Of a stretch of DNA of 64,000 bases, positions 18,097-27,209 are shown piece by piece. A model generated the notes under the pieces. The model had not been told where the DNA came from. It searched no databases and saw only the letters and a program-made list of their open reading frames with translations. Numbering within the stretch: the first letter of the stretch is position 1; the number at the start of each line of letters is the position of its first letter. This DNA comes from Bacteroides luti (lineage in GTDB: Bacteria > Bacteroidota > Bacteroidia > Bacteroidales > Bacteroidaceae): assembly GCF_900128905.1 (NCBI RefSeq), contig NZ_FQTV01000010.1:62001-126000 (forward strand). The letters are read 5' to 3'. The translations under genes were made by a program, and so were the position numbers.

Positions 18097-19491
18097 ATGA
18101 AAAAAATATCATTATATACCTTCTTGCTGATGTCTGCTCTTACAACTTTTACAGCTTGTAACGAAGACTTCAATGAAGATGTTGCTGCTCCTCAAAGCTG
18201 GAAGCAGGAAGATGGGAAGACAGTTACTTTCTCAGCTACTGCTGCGTCTGCAACAACAATAGATTTAGCGACTGTAACTACTGATTCTGTTAAGATATGC
18301 TCATTCACTGCTCCGGCAGTGAGTGAGGGACAGACTATAACAGGATTTGATATTGTTCTCGATAAGAAAATAACTTTAGCATTGAATAAGAGTGGACAAG
18401 TATCAAAAGAGGAACTTCAGTCTACTGTTAATTCTTTATTTGGCAAACGTCCATTGGCAAGAACAATGAAAGGTGTTGTTAATGCTTATATGAGTTCCAA
18501 CGGTCAGGTGTTCCGTGCATCTTCGGATACAATTAATATAATTGTTACTCCAAAGGCACCGAAAATTGAATCTGCTTATTATCTGATTGGTGGCATGAAC
18601 AATTGGGGGGATGGCGCAGAGCTTATTAAATTCACTCATAGTGATAAAGATGTTTATGAAGATTCATATTTTACTGCAGTTGTAAAGGTTCCTAAGGATT
18701 GTTATTGGAAGATTATACCACAATCTAATGTTACTGCTGGTGATGTTTGGGCTGCCGGTGTTTTGGGTGTTGCCACAGATGGAGATACTTCAATGACCGG
18801 TTCGTTGATTGCTACTAATCCACAGGCTGGAAAGATTGCAACAGAGGCTGGATACGTGAAGATTACATTGAATATGATGGAGTATACTTATAAAATTGAG
18901 TATATTGGCGATATGGTTCTTCAGCTTTATGTACCTGGTGCACATCAGGGATGGGATCCAGCTTCAGCTCCAATAATTTACTGTCAGAATTATGATATGA
19001 AGTATGACGGATATGTAAACTTCACAGCAGCTAATCAGGCATTTAAGTTTTCTGCTCAACCTAGCTGGACAGGAACAAATTATGGTGATGGAGGTACTGG
19101 TACGCTGAGCACAGATAAAGATGCTGGTAATTTATCAGTTACAGAAGCTGGTTTCTATCGTTTAACTGCAAATTTAGGTGCAACTCCTGCTACTTATACT
19201 GCAACAAAGACCGTATGGGGACTTATTGGTGATGCAACTCCAGGTGGATGGAATACCTCAACTGCAATGACATTTAATGCTGCAACCAGTTCATGGTCTG
19301 TAACCACAGATTTGGCAGTAGGTTCATTCAAATTCCGTGCTAATGATGCATGGGATATAAATATGGGAGGATCATTAACTAATCTGACTTATGGTGGTGA
19401 TAATATTTCAGTAACCACAGCCGGTAGTTATACTATTACATTAAACTTAGGTAATCCGAAAGCTTATACCTATTCCATTGTTAAGAATTGA
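18097..19491 (+). CDS. SusE/SusF-like starch-binding outer-membrane lipoprotein
   Basis: A 464-residue lipoprotein (signal ending TTFTAC, Cys at about residue 21) directly downstream of the SusE-like gene (22 bp). It has an N-terminal Ig-like domain (FSATAASATTIDLATV) and then three consecutive starch-binding modules marked by tryptophan motifs: IGGMNNWGDGAE (about 165), PGAHQGWDPASA (about 285) and IGDATPGGWNTS (about 378). This number of binding modules matches SusF, so it is the probable SusF equivalent, adding glucan affinity at the surface. The gene ends shortly before a strong hairpin terminator, so it may be the last highly expressed gene of the susCDEF unit. Confidence 0.85.
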   Translation: MKKISLYTFLLMSALTTFTACNEDFNEDVAAPQSWKQEDGKTVTFSATAASATTIDLATVTTDSVKICSFTAPAVSEGQTITGFDIVLDKKITLALNKSGQVSKEELQSTVNSLFGKRPLARTMKGVVNAYMSSNGQVFRASSDTINIIVTPKAPKIESAYYLIGGMNNWGDGAELIKFTHSDKDVYEDSYFTAVVKVPKDCYWKIIPQSNVTAGDVWAAGVLGVATDGDTSMTGSLIATNPQAGKIATEAGYVKITLNMMEYTYKIEYIGDMVLQLYVPGAHQGWDPASAPIIYCQNYDMKYDGYVNFTAANQAFKFSAQPSWTGTNYGDGGTGTLSTDKDAGNLSVTEAGFYRLTANLGATPATYTATKTVWGLIGDATPGGWNTSTAMTFNAATSSWSVTTDLAVGSFKFRANDAWDINMGGSLTNLTYGGDNISVTTAGSYTITLNLGNPKAYTYSIVKN

Positions 19492-19514
19492 TTATTTATA
19501 TAATAATTAGATAG

Positions 19515-19544
19515 AAAGGCCGTCCCTTAACGGGCGGCCTTTTA
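19515..19544 (+). terminator. Intrinsic terminator after susF-like gene
   Basis: A GC-rich hairpin with arms AAAGGCCGTCCC and GGGCGGCCTTT (one unpaired base) around a TTAA loop, followed by a T-rich tract. It stands between the susF-like gene and the amylase gene 22 bp further on, so amylase expression probably depends on readthrough. Confidence 0.85.
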
Positions 19545-19565
19545 TCCTTTTAGAACAATTAGCTT

Positions 19566-22265
19566 ATGAAAAAACTATACTCTTTTTTCTTTTTTCTAAT
19601 TCTGATATTGCCGTTATCAGCGCAAATAGTCACTACTACTCCTGCTTTCCCTATTCAGAATGCAGCTGTAACTATTGTATTCGATGCAACACAAGGAACT
19701 CAAGGGCTAAAAGATTACACGGGTGATGTTTATGCTCATACTGGTGTTATTACTGATAAAAGTACCAGTTCTTCTGATTGGAAGTATGCTCCAACGTGGG
19801 GAAATAATAGTTCAAAATATAAGCTGACTTCCTTGGGCAATAATAAATGGCAGCTGTCTATCACTCCTGATATTCGTTCATATTATGGTGTACCTGCAGG
19901 TGAAACCATAAAAAAAATGGTGTTTGTATTTCGTAGCTCTGATAATTCAAAAGAGGGAAAAGATACTGGCTCTAAAGATATTTTTGTAGATGTGCATGAG
20001 GCAGGACTTACCGTCAGGTTTGATACACCTTCTACTTCTCCCGTTGTTGTCAATAATGGGCAGTCTCTTTCAATGACGGCTTCCAGTTCTACTGCTGCTA
20101 CTCTTAAACTTTTTGTTGATGGAACTCAGATAGCATCACAGAGTAATGCTACTTCTATTTCTGCTACACATTCTTTTACCACTGTAGGTACATCAACAGT
20201 TATAGTTTCTGCAGAATCCGGAACTGTAACGGTTTCAGATACTATCACAGTAAATGTTCTGGGAACAACAGAAAATGCAACTTTACCGGCTGGAGCAAAG
20301 CCGGGTATCAATTATAATAGCGATACTGAAGCAACGCTTGTTCTTCAGGCTCCTAATAAAAATACGGTTTATGTAATTGGTGATTTTAATGATTGGAAAT
20401 TGGTGCCACAATATCAACTTAAAAAGGATGGTGAATATTTCTGGATTAAATTGACAGGGCTAACGGTTGGGCAGGAATATGCATTTCAATATGTGGTAGA
20501 TGGATCTATCTATATTGCAGATCCGTATGCTGATAAACTACTTGATCCATGGAATGATTCATATATACCTTCATCAGTATATCCAAATCTTAAAAAATAT
20601 CCAACTGGTAAGGCCGAAGGTATAGTTTCTGTTTTGCAAACAGGACAAGCTGCATATAATTGGCAAGTAAGTAATTTTACCGGTCCGAATAAAGATCAAC
20701 TGATTGTTTACGAAATGTTGGTTCGTGACTTTACTTCAGAACATACTTTTAAAGCAGCTCAGGAAAAGGTTTCATATATAAAATCGCTGGGTGTAAATGC
20801 AGTTGAGCTTATGCCTATCAATGAATTTGATGGAAACAGCAGCTGGGGATACAATCCTTCTTTCTATTTTGCAGTTGATAAATACTATGGAACAAAGAAC
20901 GATATGAAGGCTTTTGTTGACGAATGTCACAAACAAGGATTGGCAGTAATTATTGATATGGTTTTAAATCATAGTTATGGACAATCACCTTTCTATAAGC
21001 TTTATGCAGATGCCGACGGAACTCCTTCTGCTAATAATCCATGGTACAACAAGACTTCTAACATAAGTAATCCTTCATTATCCTGGGGATATGATTTTAA
21101 CCATGAAAGTACTTATACTCGTGCTTTGGTGGACAGTGTTGCCGGTTATTGGATGAATGAATATAAAGTAGACGGTTTTCGTTATGATTTCACTAAAGGC
21201 TTTTCTAATACAATACATGGTACCGATGATAACTGGGCAAATAGATATGATGCAGCTCGTATTGCAAACTTAAAGCGTATGGCATCTGAAGTTTGGAAAC
21301 GTAAATCGGGTGCTTATGTTATTTGTGAGCATCTGGCTGAAACATCTGAAGAATCAGAACTTGGAAGTGCCGGTATTATGCTTTGGCGTAATATGAATAA
21401 TGCTTATTGTCAAACAGCTATGGGATTTAGTACAGAGGGTTCTTTCACGGGTTTATATGCCGGAACATCAAGTATGCCTGCCGGAAGTCTGGTTGGATAT
21501 ATGGAAAGTCACGATGAAGAACGAACTTCATATAAAGCTTTAACTTGGGGAGATGGAACTATAAAGACTGACTTATCAGTTAGAATGAAACAAGCCGCTA
21601 CCAATGCTGCCTTCTTCTTAACAGTACCCGGACCAAAGATGATTTGGCAATTTGGAGAATTGGGCTATGATATTTCTATTGATTATAACGGACGTGTTGG
21701 TGAAAAACCTGTGCTTTGGAATTATTATGATGATACAGCTCGTAAAGGTTTGTATGATGTATATAGTAAACTGGCTAAGCTTAGAAAATCTTATCCTGAT
21801 CTAATTTCATCTAACTCTACTTTTAGCTGGCAGGTTGAAACTACGAACTGGACTAATGGACGATTTATTACCATTGAGTCGGCCGACAAACAGAAGCACT
21901 TGGTTGTTGTTGGTAATTTCACGAGTACAGACAAAAATCTTACTGTAACATTCCCTCATTCTGGTTTATGGTATAATTATATAACGGATGTACCTTCTCC
22001 TGTTTCTACTAGTCAGGTTATCATGGTTCCTGCTCATGAATTCAAGATATTTACAGATTTCAGTACACTGTCTTCAGGTATAAACGATATTATATCTTCT
22101 CCGAAAGAGGTTAGTAATGTTTATATTTACTCAGTTAATGGAATTTTGATTAATAAATTGAAAAGTGCATCAGAGCTAGATAATATCAGTTTGGAAAAAG
22201 GATGTTATATTGTTAGGACTCAATATACTGATGGAACCTTTAGTTCTACAAAAGTAATGAAATAG
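19566..22265 (+). CDS. Multidomain alpha-amylase family (GH13) enzyme with T9SS-like C-terminal domain
   Basis: Exported endo-acting alpha-glucan hydrolase of 899 residues, the probable functional counterpart of SusG. Order: signal peptide (1-19), an N-terminal starch-binding-like domain (about 20-155), an Ig-like linker (160-235), a CBM48-type domain (VYVIGDFNDWKL, about 270), then the GH13 barrel. Catalytic blocks are DMVLNH (about 463), GFRYDF with the nucleophile Asp (about 538), ICEHL with the acid Glu (about 587) and ESHDEE (about 646). The C-terminal 65 residues (VYIYSVNGILINKL, KGCYIVRTQYTDG) resemble a type IX secretion sorting domain. It has no lipobox Cys, unlike SusG. It lies behind a terminator in the sus operon. 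Confidence 0.9.
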   Translation: MKKLYSFFFFLILILPLSAQIVTTTPAFPIQNAAVTIVFDATQGTQGLKDYTGDVYAHTGVITDKSTSSSDWKYAPTWGNNSSKYKLTSLGNNKWQLSITPDIRSYYGVPAGETIKKMVFVFRSSDNSKEGKDTGSKDIFVDVHEAGLTVRFDTPSTSPVVVNNGQSLSMTASSSTAATLKLFVDGTQIASQSNATSISATHSFTTVGTSTVIVSAESGTVTVSDTITVNVLGTTENATLPAGAKPGINYNSDTEATLVLQAPNKNTVYVIGDFNDWKLVPQYQLKKDGEYFWIKLTGLTVGQEYAFQYVVDGSIYIADPYADKLLDPWNDSYIPSSVYPNLKKYPTGKAEGIVSVLQTGQAAYNWQVSNFTGPNKDQLIVYEMLVRDFTSEHTFKAAQEKVSYIKSLGVNAVELMPINEFDGNSSWGYNPSFYFAVDKYYGTKNDMKAFVDECHKQGLAVIIDMVLNHSYGQSPFYKLYADADGTPSANNPWYNKTSNISNPSLSWGYDFNHESTYTRALVDSVAGYWMNEYKVDGFRYDFTKGFSNTIHGTDDNWANRYDAARIANLKRMASEVWKRKSGAYVICEHLAETSEESELGSAGIMLWRNMNNAYCQTAMGFSTEGSFTGLYAGTSSMPAGSLVGYMESHDEERTSYKALTWGDGTIKTDLSVRMKQAATNAAFFLTVPGPKMIWQFGELGYDISIDYNGRVGEKPVLWNYYDDTARKGLYDVYSKLAKLRKSYPDLISSNSTFSWQVETTNWTNGRFITIESADKQKHLVVVGNFTSTDKNLTVTFPHSGLWYNYITDVPSPVSTSQVIMVPAHEFKIFTDFSTLSSGINDIISSPKEVSNVYIYSVNGILINKLKSASELDNISLEKGCYIVRTQYTDGTFSSTKVMK

Positions 22266-22449
22266 AATATACTATTTTATAAAGTGATGAGGCTATTCAA
22301 TAAGTAAAACGAAAACTCTTAGAACTGAATATTTGAAAGTGGTTTCAGATAGAAACTTTTAGATAAAGGTATAAAAATGGATTGTTTACTTTTGGGCAAC
22401 ACCATTGGGTACATTTAAGATATTAAAATAAAAAAGAGTAGGGGTGTAT

Positions 22450-22505
22450 AAAAAGAAGGTGAAAAGTTGAGATTCTATTCTCAATTTTCCACCTTCTTTT
22501 TTATT
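22450..22505. terminator. Bidirectional terminator between convergent genes
   Basis: A long hairpin with arms around AAAAGAAGGTG and CACCTTCTTTT, continued inside by TTGAGA/TCTCAA around a five-base loop. It is A-rich on one flank and T-rich on the other. It separates the amylase gene (ends 22265) from the convergent gene ending at 22524. Confidence 0.85.
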
Positions 22506-22523
22506 TAATTATAGTTTATTCTG

Positions 22524-25500
22524 TTACAAATCTGCAACATTTCCCGATCTTTTCAGAACTCCCCATGTTTGTAGTTCACCTTTAATGGCTTTTTTAAAGC
22601 TCTTGAAAAGAACAATATACATTATCCACCGATAAACAAATCTCTGCGGTATTATCCAGAAAAGTTTGGATACCTTTTCCTTTTCAAAGATAAAAGCTAG
22701 TACAGATATACTGATATCAACAAGCATAAACAGCAGATAGTATATTCCAATTTTCGTAGCATTGCCAGCAAAGATACCTACGAGCATAAATATATCCGCC
22801 AACGGTGAGAAAAATGGAATTAAGAACTGGAATATAAGGATGTTTGGCATTGCCCATATTCCTAAGCCTTTGTATTTCTTATCAAACAAGGTATCTCTGT
22901 GTTTCCAGAAAGTCTGCATCACTCCAAATGTCCATCGTGTTCTTTGCTTGATAAACTGTTTGGTCTTTTCCGGAGCTTCAGTCATTGCAATCGCTTTGTT
23001 TTCGTTTACAATTCGATATCCAGCTTTGAGGATACGTATTGTCAAGTCACAATCTTCGGCCAGTGTATCTGTTGTAAAGCCACCAGCTTCGTCAATCGCA
23101 GCTTTCTTAAATGCACCAATAGCACCCGGAACAACTGTTATTGCATTAATATTGGCATAGGCAAGTCTGTCAAAGTTCTGACTGGTAGTATATTCTATAG
23201 CCTGCCATTTGGTAAGCATATTAATCTGATTACCTACTTTTACGTTACCGGCTACAGCTCCAACATTTTCATTGTTGCTTTTATCCAGAAAATGAAGCAT
23301 CATTAACGATACGGCATTAGGATAAAGCTTGGTATCAGCGTCAATGCAAACCACATATTCGGCATTGGTATGCTGAATACCAAAATTCAGCGCCGAAGCT
23401 TTACCACCGTTAGGTTTAGTGAAGATTCTCATCTTTTCATTTTCTGATAAGGCTTCACATACTCTCTTATAAGTTTCATCCTTACTTCCATCGTCAACAA
23501 AGATGATGTTAAAGTTAGGATAATCTTGTTTCAGTAAATTATTGAGTGAAGAAACTGCATTGACCTCTTCATTATAAGCTGGAACAATAATAGAGACCAG
23601 TGGCGCATTCTCCAATAAGTTACTATCTAATATTACTTTTTTCCTTTTCTCTCTTGATGTCAATATCATCATAAATATTAATCGGGCAATACCCAGAATA
23701 ATAAATATAATGAAGAGTGAAGTTAAGAAATTACCAACCCAGTAGGTAAGCTCGGCAAGGGCCAAATTTGATTGCATTATATAATATCCGCTACCTTTTG
23801 GAACAGCAGGCATTAACACATTTCTATCTTTGTTCAGCAGAGAAGAAATGCTGGTAAATGTATATCCTTTTTGCTGGAAATATTTTATAATCATAGGAAG
23901 AGCTTTTATAGTCTCTTCTCTGGTCTCACCACCTGCATCATGGAGCAATATAATATTTCCACGTTGCTCTTCAACAGCTTTAACTACTCTTTTAAAGATT
24001 GTATCCGCTTTTATTCCTATCTGCCAGTCTTCCGGGTCGATGTTTTCACCAATATCCAGATAGTTTTGTGTTCTGGCCAGTGCTACCGGAATAATTTCTT
24101 CCATAGTTACCGGTTCACTGTCGGCATTATATGGTGCACGGAAAAGAATTGTGCTGTGACCTGTAATACACTCAATAAGCAATCGGGTTAGTTTAAACTC
24201 TATTAGTGCTCTTTCGGGTGTGATAGCAGCAACATTTCGGTGAGTAAATGTATGATTTCCTATTAAATGACCTTCATTATATATTCTTTTAAGAATAGGC
24301 AAATTCTTTTCGGCTTGTAGTCCTACAACAAAGAATGCTGCCGGTACATGATATTGTGACAGAATATTCAGAATTTTAGGAGTATACTTTTCATCCGGAC
24401 CATCGTCAAATGTTAACGCGAGCATTTTTTGTGGAGCCATTCCATACTTTCTTATTTGAAAAGTACTTGGTATTTTAATATAGTTTTCCTCAGATATTAA
24501 CATCTCAGCGCTATCTATTTCTGTTTTTATTGTTCCAGGGTGAGGAACATTTACAACATCAAGCACTTCTCCGTCGCCAAAATAGTCGACATCCTTGACC
24601 ATTTTTACATCTTCCAGATCTTTCTTGCTAATTTTTTTAGCAGCTTCTTTAGTAATATCCTTATTATAGAATTTCCATACTCTGTTGTCTTCACTACCAA
24701 GACGCCAGACAGCGAAACCAGCCAGTCCGTATTCAGCACCAAATCTCATTGTATTGAAATGGGTTGCAGCATCGGTAAAGTAAACCTGATGGACGGTGTT
24801 TTTATCATCTTTATAAGCAAAGTTCAGGTTGTAGGTGTCGTTGTCGAAATTGATTTTCGACTTGCTTACATAAGCCCTTGATAATGCTTGCTGATAGGTA
24901 ACGTTAGGTGTAGAATTTGCTGCTGCCGGCCAATCGTAACCGAATGCTCCAAGACAAAGAACTATTTTCTCTGAAGGTACTTTCTTTGCGAGGTCGTCAA
25001 CTGTGGCTTCAATCCATTTTTGTGAACTGATAGGACCCGGATCGCTGTCTGATGAGTATTCATCATATGACATTAAGAATAAATAATCGTTGTATTTGGC
25101 AAGTTGAGTAACATCGTAATCTTCATTGAAAGGCATAATGTCTTGTGTAACAAGCAGTCCTTCCTTATGAAAGGCATCAGCCATTTCCTTTACGAAATTA
25201 AGCAAATACTCGTTTTTGGATTCGTTCAGACCTTCAAAGTCAATATTGATTCCTATAAACTTATTTTTAAGACATTGCTTTAATACTTCCTGAATTATTT
25301 TCTTTTTCTTTTTTTCATTATGAAGAATACGGCCAATGGCTTCGGGACGGAATTCGCGGTCAAAGTTGTTACTTAATATCGGCATGATAGGAACACCGCT
25401 TTTCTTCATAAGTTTATATCCCTGTACATCGACATTCGTTTTTAACTCGTCGGTTTTAGGATCGATAAAGAACCATTCTGGTATTATGAGGTTCAGATTG

Positions 25501-25940
25501 CGGATATTCCTTTTTAATGAGAAGAAAGACTGAGGGTCCCATGCTACATAAAACGCAGAACGTAATCCTGCAGGAAACATGTCCCAGCTATTTATTATTT
25601 TATTCGAGTTTTTATCATTAAAGTTCGTTTCAAACTTTTTATATCTGGCCTGAGCTGCAAGTTTCTCCTTTTCGTAATTGGAATGAAACTTTTTATCAGA
25701 AATATAATCTCTGAATCCCTTGTATTCCTTTGATAGTTTTGATTCCTGCATGAAAGGTTTAGAGGCTGTTACAACACTTCGGTAATCATGTCGGAATGGG
25801 AGAGAGGGGCTTTTGTCAATAATAAGCATAATTATCAATGCAGCAATAAGTATGCACACGATAAAAGAGAAAAATCTCATTGTCCATTTAAACTTTTTCC
25901 ACCTTGATGTGTTTTCAGTTTGGAATACTTGTTTTCCCAT
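22524..25940 (-). CDS. Three-domain envelope polysaccharide enzyme: GH18-like, NodB deacetylase, GT2 synthase
   Basis: A 1138-residue membrane protein that fuses three activities normally on separate proteins. After an N-terminal membrane helix (about 25-43) comes a GH18-like barrel with GINIDFEG near residue 232. Next is a NodB polysaccharide deacetylase domain with TFDDGP (about 510), NHTFTH (about 560) and FRAPYN, the metal-site and catalytic motifs. A second membrane helix follows (about 725-755). The C-terminal GT2 glycosyltransferase shows SIIVPAYNEE (about 785), DADT, AEDCD and QRTRW (about 1000), the processive-synthase pattern, plus C-terminal helices. By analogy with PgaB and PgaC, it could polymerise and partly deacetylate an N-acetylglucosamine-type exopolysaccharide; the actual product is unknown. 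It stands alone on its strand. Confidence 0.9.
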   Translation of the reverse strand: MGKQVFQTENTSRWKKFKWTMRFFSFIVCILIAALIIMLIIDKSPSLPFRHDYRSVVTASKPFMQESKLSKEYKGFRDYISDKKFHSNYEKEKLAAQARYKKFETNFNDKNSNKIINSWDMFPAGLRSAFYVAWDPQSFFSLKRNIRNLNLIIPEWFFIDPKTDELKTNVDVQGYKLMKKSGVPIMPILSNNFDREFRPEAIGRILHNEKKKKKIIQEVLKQCLKNKFIGINIDFEGLNESKNEYLLNFVKEMADAFHKEGLLVTQDIMPFNEDYDVTQLAKYNDYLFLMSYDEYSSDSDPGPISSQKWIEATVDDLAKKVPSEKIVLCLGAFGYDWPAAANSTPNVTYQQALSRAYVSKSKINFDNDTYNLNFAYKDDKNTVHQVYFTDAATHFNTMRFGAEYGLAGFAVWRLGSEDNRVWKFYNKDITKEAAKKISKKDLEDVKMVKDVDYFGDGEVLDVVNVPHPGTIKTEIDSAEMLISEENYIKIPSTFQIRKYGMAPQKMLALTFDDGPDEKYTPKILNILSQYHVPAAFFVVGLQAEKNLPILKRIYNEGHLIGNHTFTHRNVAAITPERALIEFKLTRLLIECITGHSTILFRAPYNADSEPVTMEEIIPVALARTQNYLDIGENIDPEDWQIGIKADTIFKRVVKAVEEQRGNIILLHDAGGETREETIKALPMIIKYFQQKGYTFTSISSLLNKDRNVLMPAVPKGSGYYIMQSNLALAELTYWVGNFLTSLFIIFIILGIARLIFMMILTSREKRKKVILDSNLLENAPLVSIIVPAYNEEVNAVSSLNNLLKQDYPNFNIIFVDDGSKDETYKRVCEALSENEKMRIFTKPNGGKASALNFGIQHTNAEYVVCIDADTKLYPNAVSLMMLHFLDKSNNENVGAVAGNVKVGNQINMLTKWQAIEYTTSQNFDRLAYANINAITVVPGAIGAFKKAAIDEAGGFTTDTLAEDCDLTIRILKAGYRIVNENKAIAMTEAPEKTKQFIKQRTRWTFGVMQTFWKHRDTLFDKKYKGLGIWAMPNILIFQFLIPFFSPLADIFMLVGIFAGNATKIGIYYLLFMLVDISISVLAFIFEKEKVSKLFWIIPQRFVYRWIMYIVLFKSFKKAIKGELQTWGVLKRSGNVADL

Positions 25941-26108
25941 CTTTTCTAGTAGTTTGTTTCTGAATTCAGTTAATTTTTAAAATGTGGGCAAATATAGATG
26001 AAAAACGGTTTCGATGTTTCTTTTATTCAAATTTATAATATTAAAAAAAGATTAATTGTTTTATTATTGATGTTTAAAGCTCTCTTTGATATTGTTTTTT
26101 GCAAAAGG

Positions 26109-26158
26109 TGTACACTTTTCACTAAAATAGTGTAGAGTAAGTTATTGAAAGGTGTACA
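26109..26158. repeat. Array 2 of 22-bp-spaced TGTACA dyads
   Basis: Cores start at 26109 (TGTACA), 26131 (TGTAGA, one mismatch) and 26153 (TGTACA), again exactly 22 bp apart. The outer two units carry GGTGTACAC, the middle AGTGTAGAG. Between the first two, CACTA-AAA-TAGTG can also pair. The array lies in the 374-bp divergent region between the GH18/NodB/GT2 gene (start 25940) and the lysozyme gene (start 26315). Nothing else recognisable is seen in that region. Confidence 0.7.
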
Positions 26159-26314
26159 CCAAATGGTAATTGTAAGGCGAGTAAAGACTTTATCTGTGCT
26201 CAATAAATGGTTTATTTATAAAATAAAACAAATCAATTATAAAGAATAATTAAAAAATATGATCCTCCGAATATATTCCTTAACTTAGCAGCGTTTTTTA
26301 ATTTTTCAATACTA

Positions 26315-27136
26315 ATGAAGAAATATTTATCAATCATATTATCCCTGTTGTTATTGTTATTCTCTCCACATGTTGATGCCCGGAAGAGGAAACATCATCA
26401 TCGTAAAGTGAAAGCACGTACACATATTAAAGTTGCACCGGCTCCTCCAAGAATTGTGGATGGAATTTGTGGAATTGATGTATCTCATTACCAGGGAACG
26501 ATTGATTGGGAGAAGGTAACTCATTATGAGAATAATCCCATAAGGTTTGTTTATGTTAAGGCTACCGAAGGGGCTACTATTAAAGATGAATGCTATAGTA
26601 GAAATGTAATGCTGGCAAAAGAAAAAGGATTTTTGGTGGGAAGTTATCATTTCTTTTCTACAAAATCATCGGCCGAAGAACAGTTCGAAAACTTTAAGCA
26701 AACGGTGAATAAGGATACTCAGGATCTTATTCCTGTAGTAGATATTGAAGAATGTAAATATTGGACTGCTGATACACTTCATAAGAATCTTCAGATTTTT
26801 CTAAATGAAGTGGAGGCTCTTTATGGTAAGAAACCTGTATTATACACAATGCCTTCTTTTTATAATCGCTATTTGGTAGATCGCTATAAAGATTATAAAA
26901 TTTTTATAGCTCAATATGGAGATGGAAATCCGGTATTACCCGATGGCAATAACTGGCATATATGGCAATATACTCGTAAGGGAAGAATTGATGGTATTCG
27001 TGGAAATGTAGATGTAAATGCTATAAATCCGGAATGTGATCATAACGAGATTTTATTGAATGGTCTACCTGATACTAATAAAAGTACGGCAAAGAAAGAA
27101 CAAGCTCCTAATCCAGTTCCTATAACTGCTAGTTAA
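26315..27136 (+). CDS. GH25 family lysozyme (N-acetylmuramidase)
   Basis: Exported 273-residue muramidase of the GH25 (Chalaropsis-type) family, which hydrolyses the MurNAc-GlcNAc bond of peptidoglycan. It has a signal peptide (1 to about 22), a strongly basic His/Lys/Arg linker (RKRKHHHRKVKAR) and a GH25 barrel opening with GIDVSHYQGTIDWEKV (about residue 52). Later it has FVYVKATEGATIKD, GSYHFFS, VVDIEE and WQYTRKGRIDGI. The Asp and Glu of GIDVSHYQG and VVDIEE are the expected catalytic acids. The C-terminal tail is Pro/Lys-rich. It is divergent from the polysaccharide synthase gene, with array 2 between them. Confidence 0.9.
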   Translation: MKKYLSIILSLLLLLFSPHVDARKRKHHHRKVKARTHIKVAPAPPRIVDGICGIDVSHYQGTIDWEKVTHYENNPIRFVYVKATEGATIKDECYSRNVMLAKEKGFLVGSYHFFSTKSSAEEQFENFKQTVNKDTQDLIPVVDIEECKYWTADTLHKNLQIFLNEVEALYGKKPVLYTMPSFYNRYLVDRYKDYKIFIAQYGDGNPVLPDGNNWHIWQYTRKGRIDGIRGNVDVNAINPECDHNEILLNGLPDTNKSTAKKEQAPNPVPITAS

Positions 27137-27151
27137 TAAGTAAATCAATAT

Positions 27152-27197
27152 AAAAAAGAAGTGGCTGTACCTTAAAAGTACAGCCACTTCTTTTTTA
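27152..27197. terminator. Bidirectional intrinsic terminator
   Basis: A perfect stem with arms AGAAGTGGCTGTAC and GTACAGCCACTTCT, loop of seven bases, flanked by A-run and T-run. It serves the convergent lysozyme and SusA-like genes. Confidence 0.92.
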
Positions 27198-27209
27198 TAA
27201 TTCGGTGAT

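Noticed and set aside
22762..23306. Two overlapping plus-strand reading frames of 132-135 codons
   Set aside because: They lie wholly inside the well-supported glycosyltransferase domain on the opposite strand, and their composition is not protein-like.
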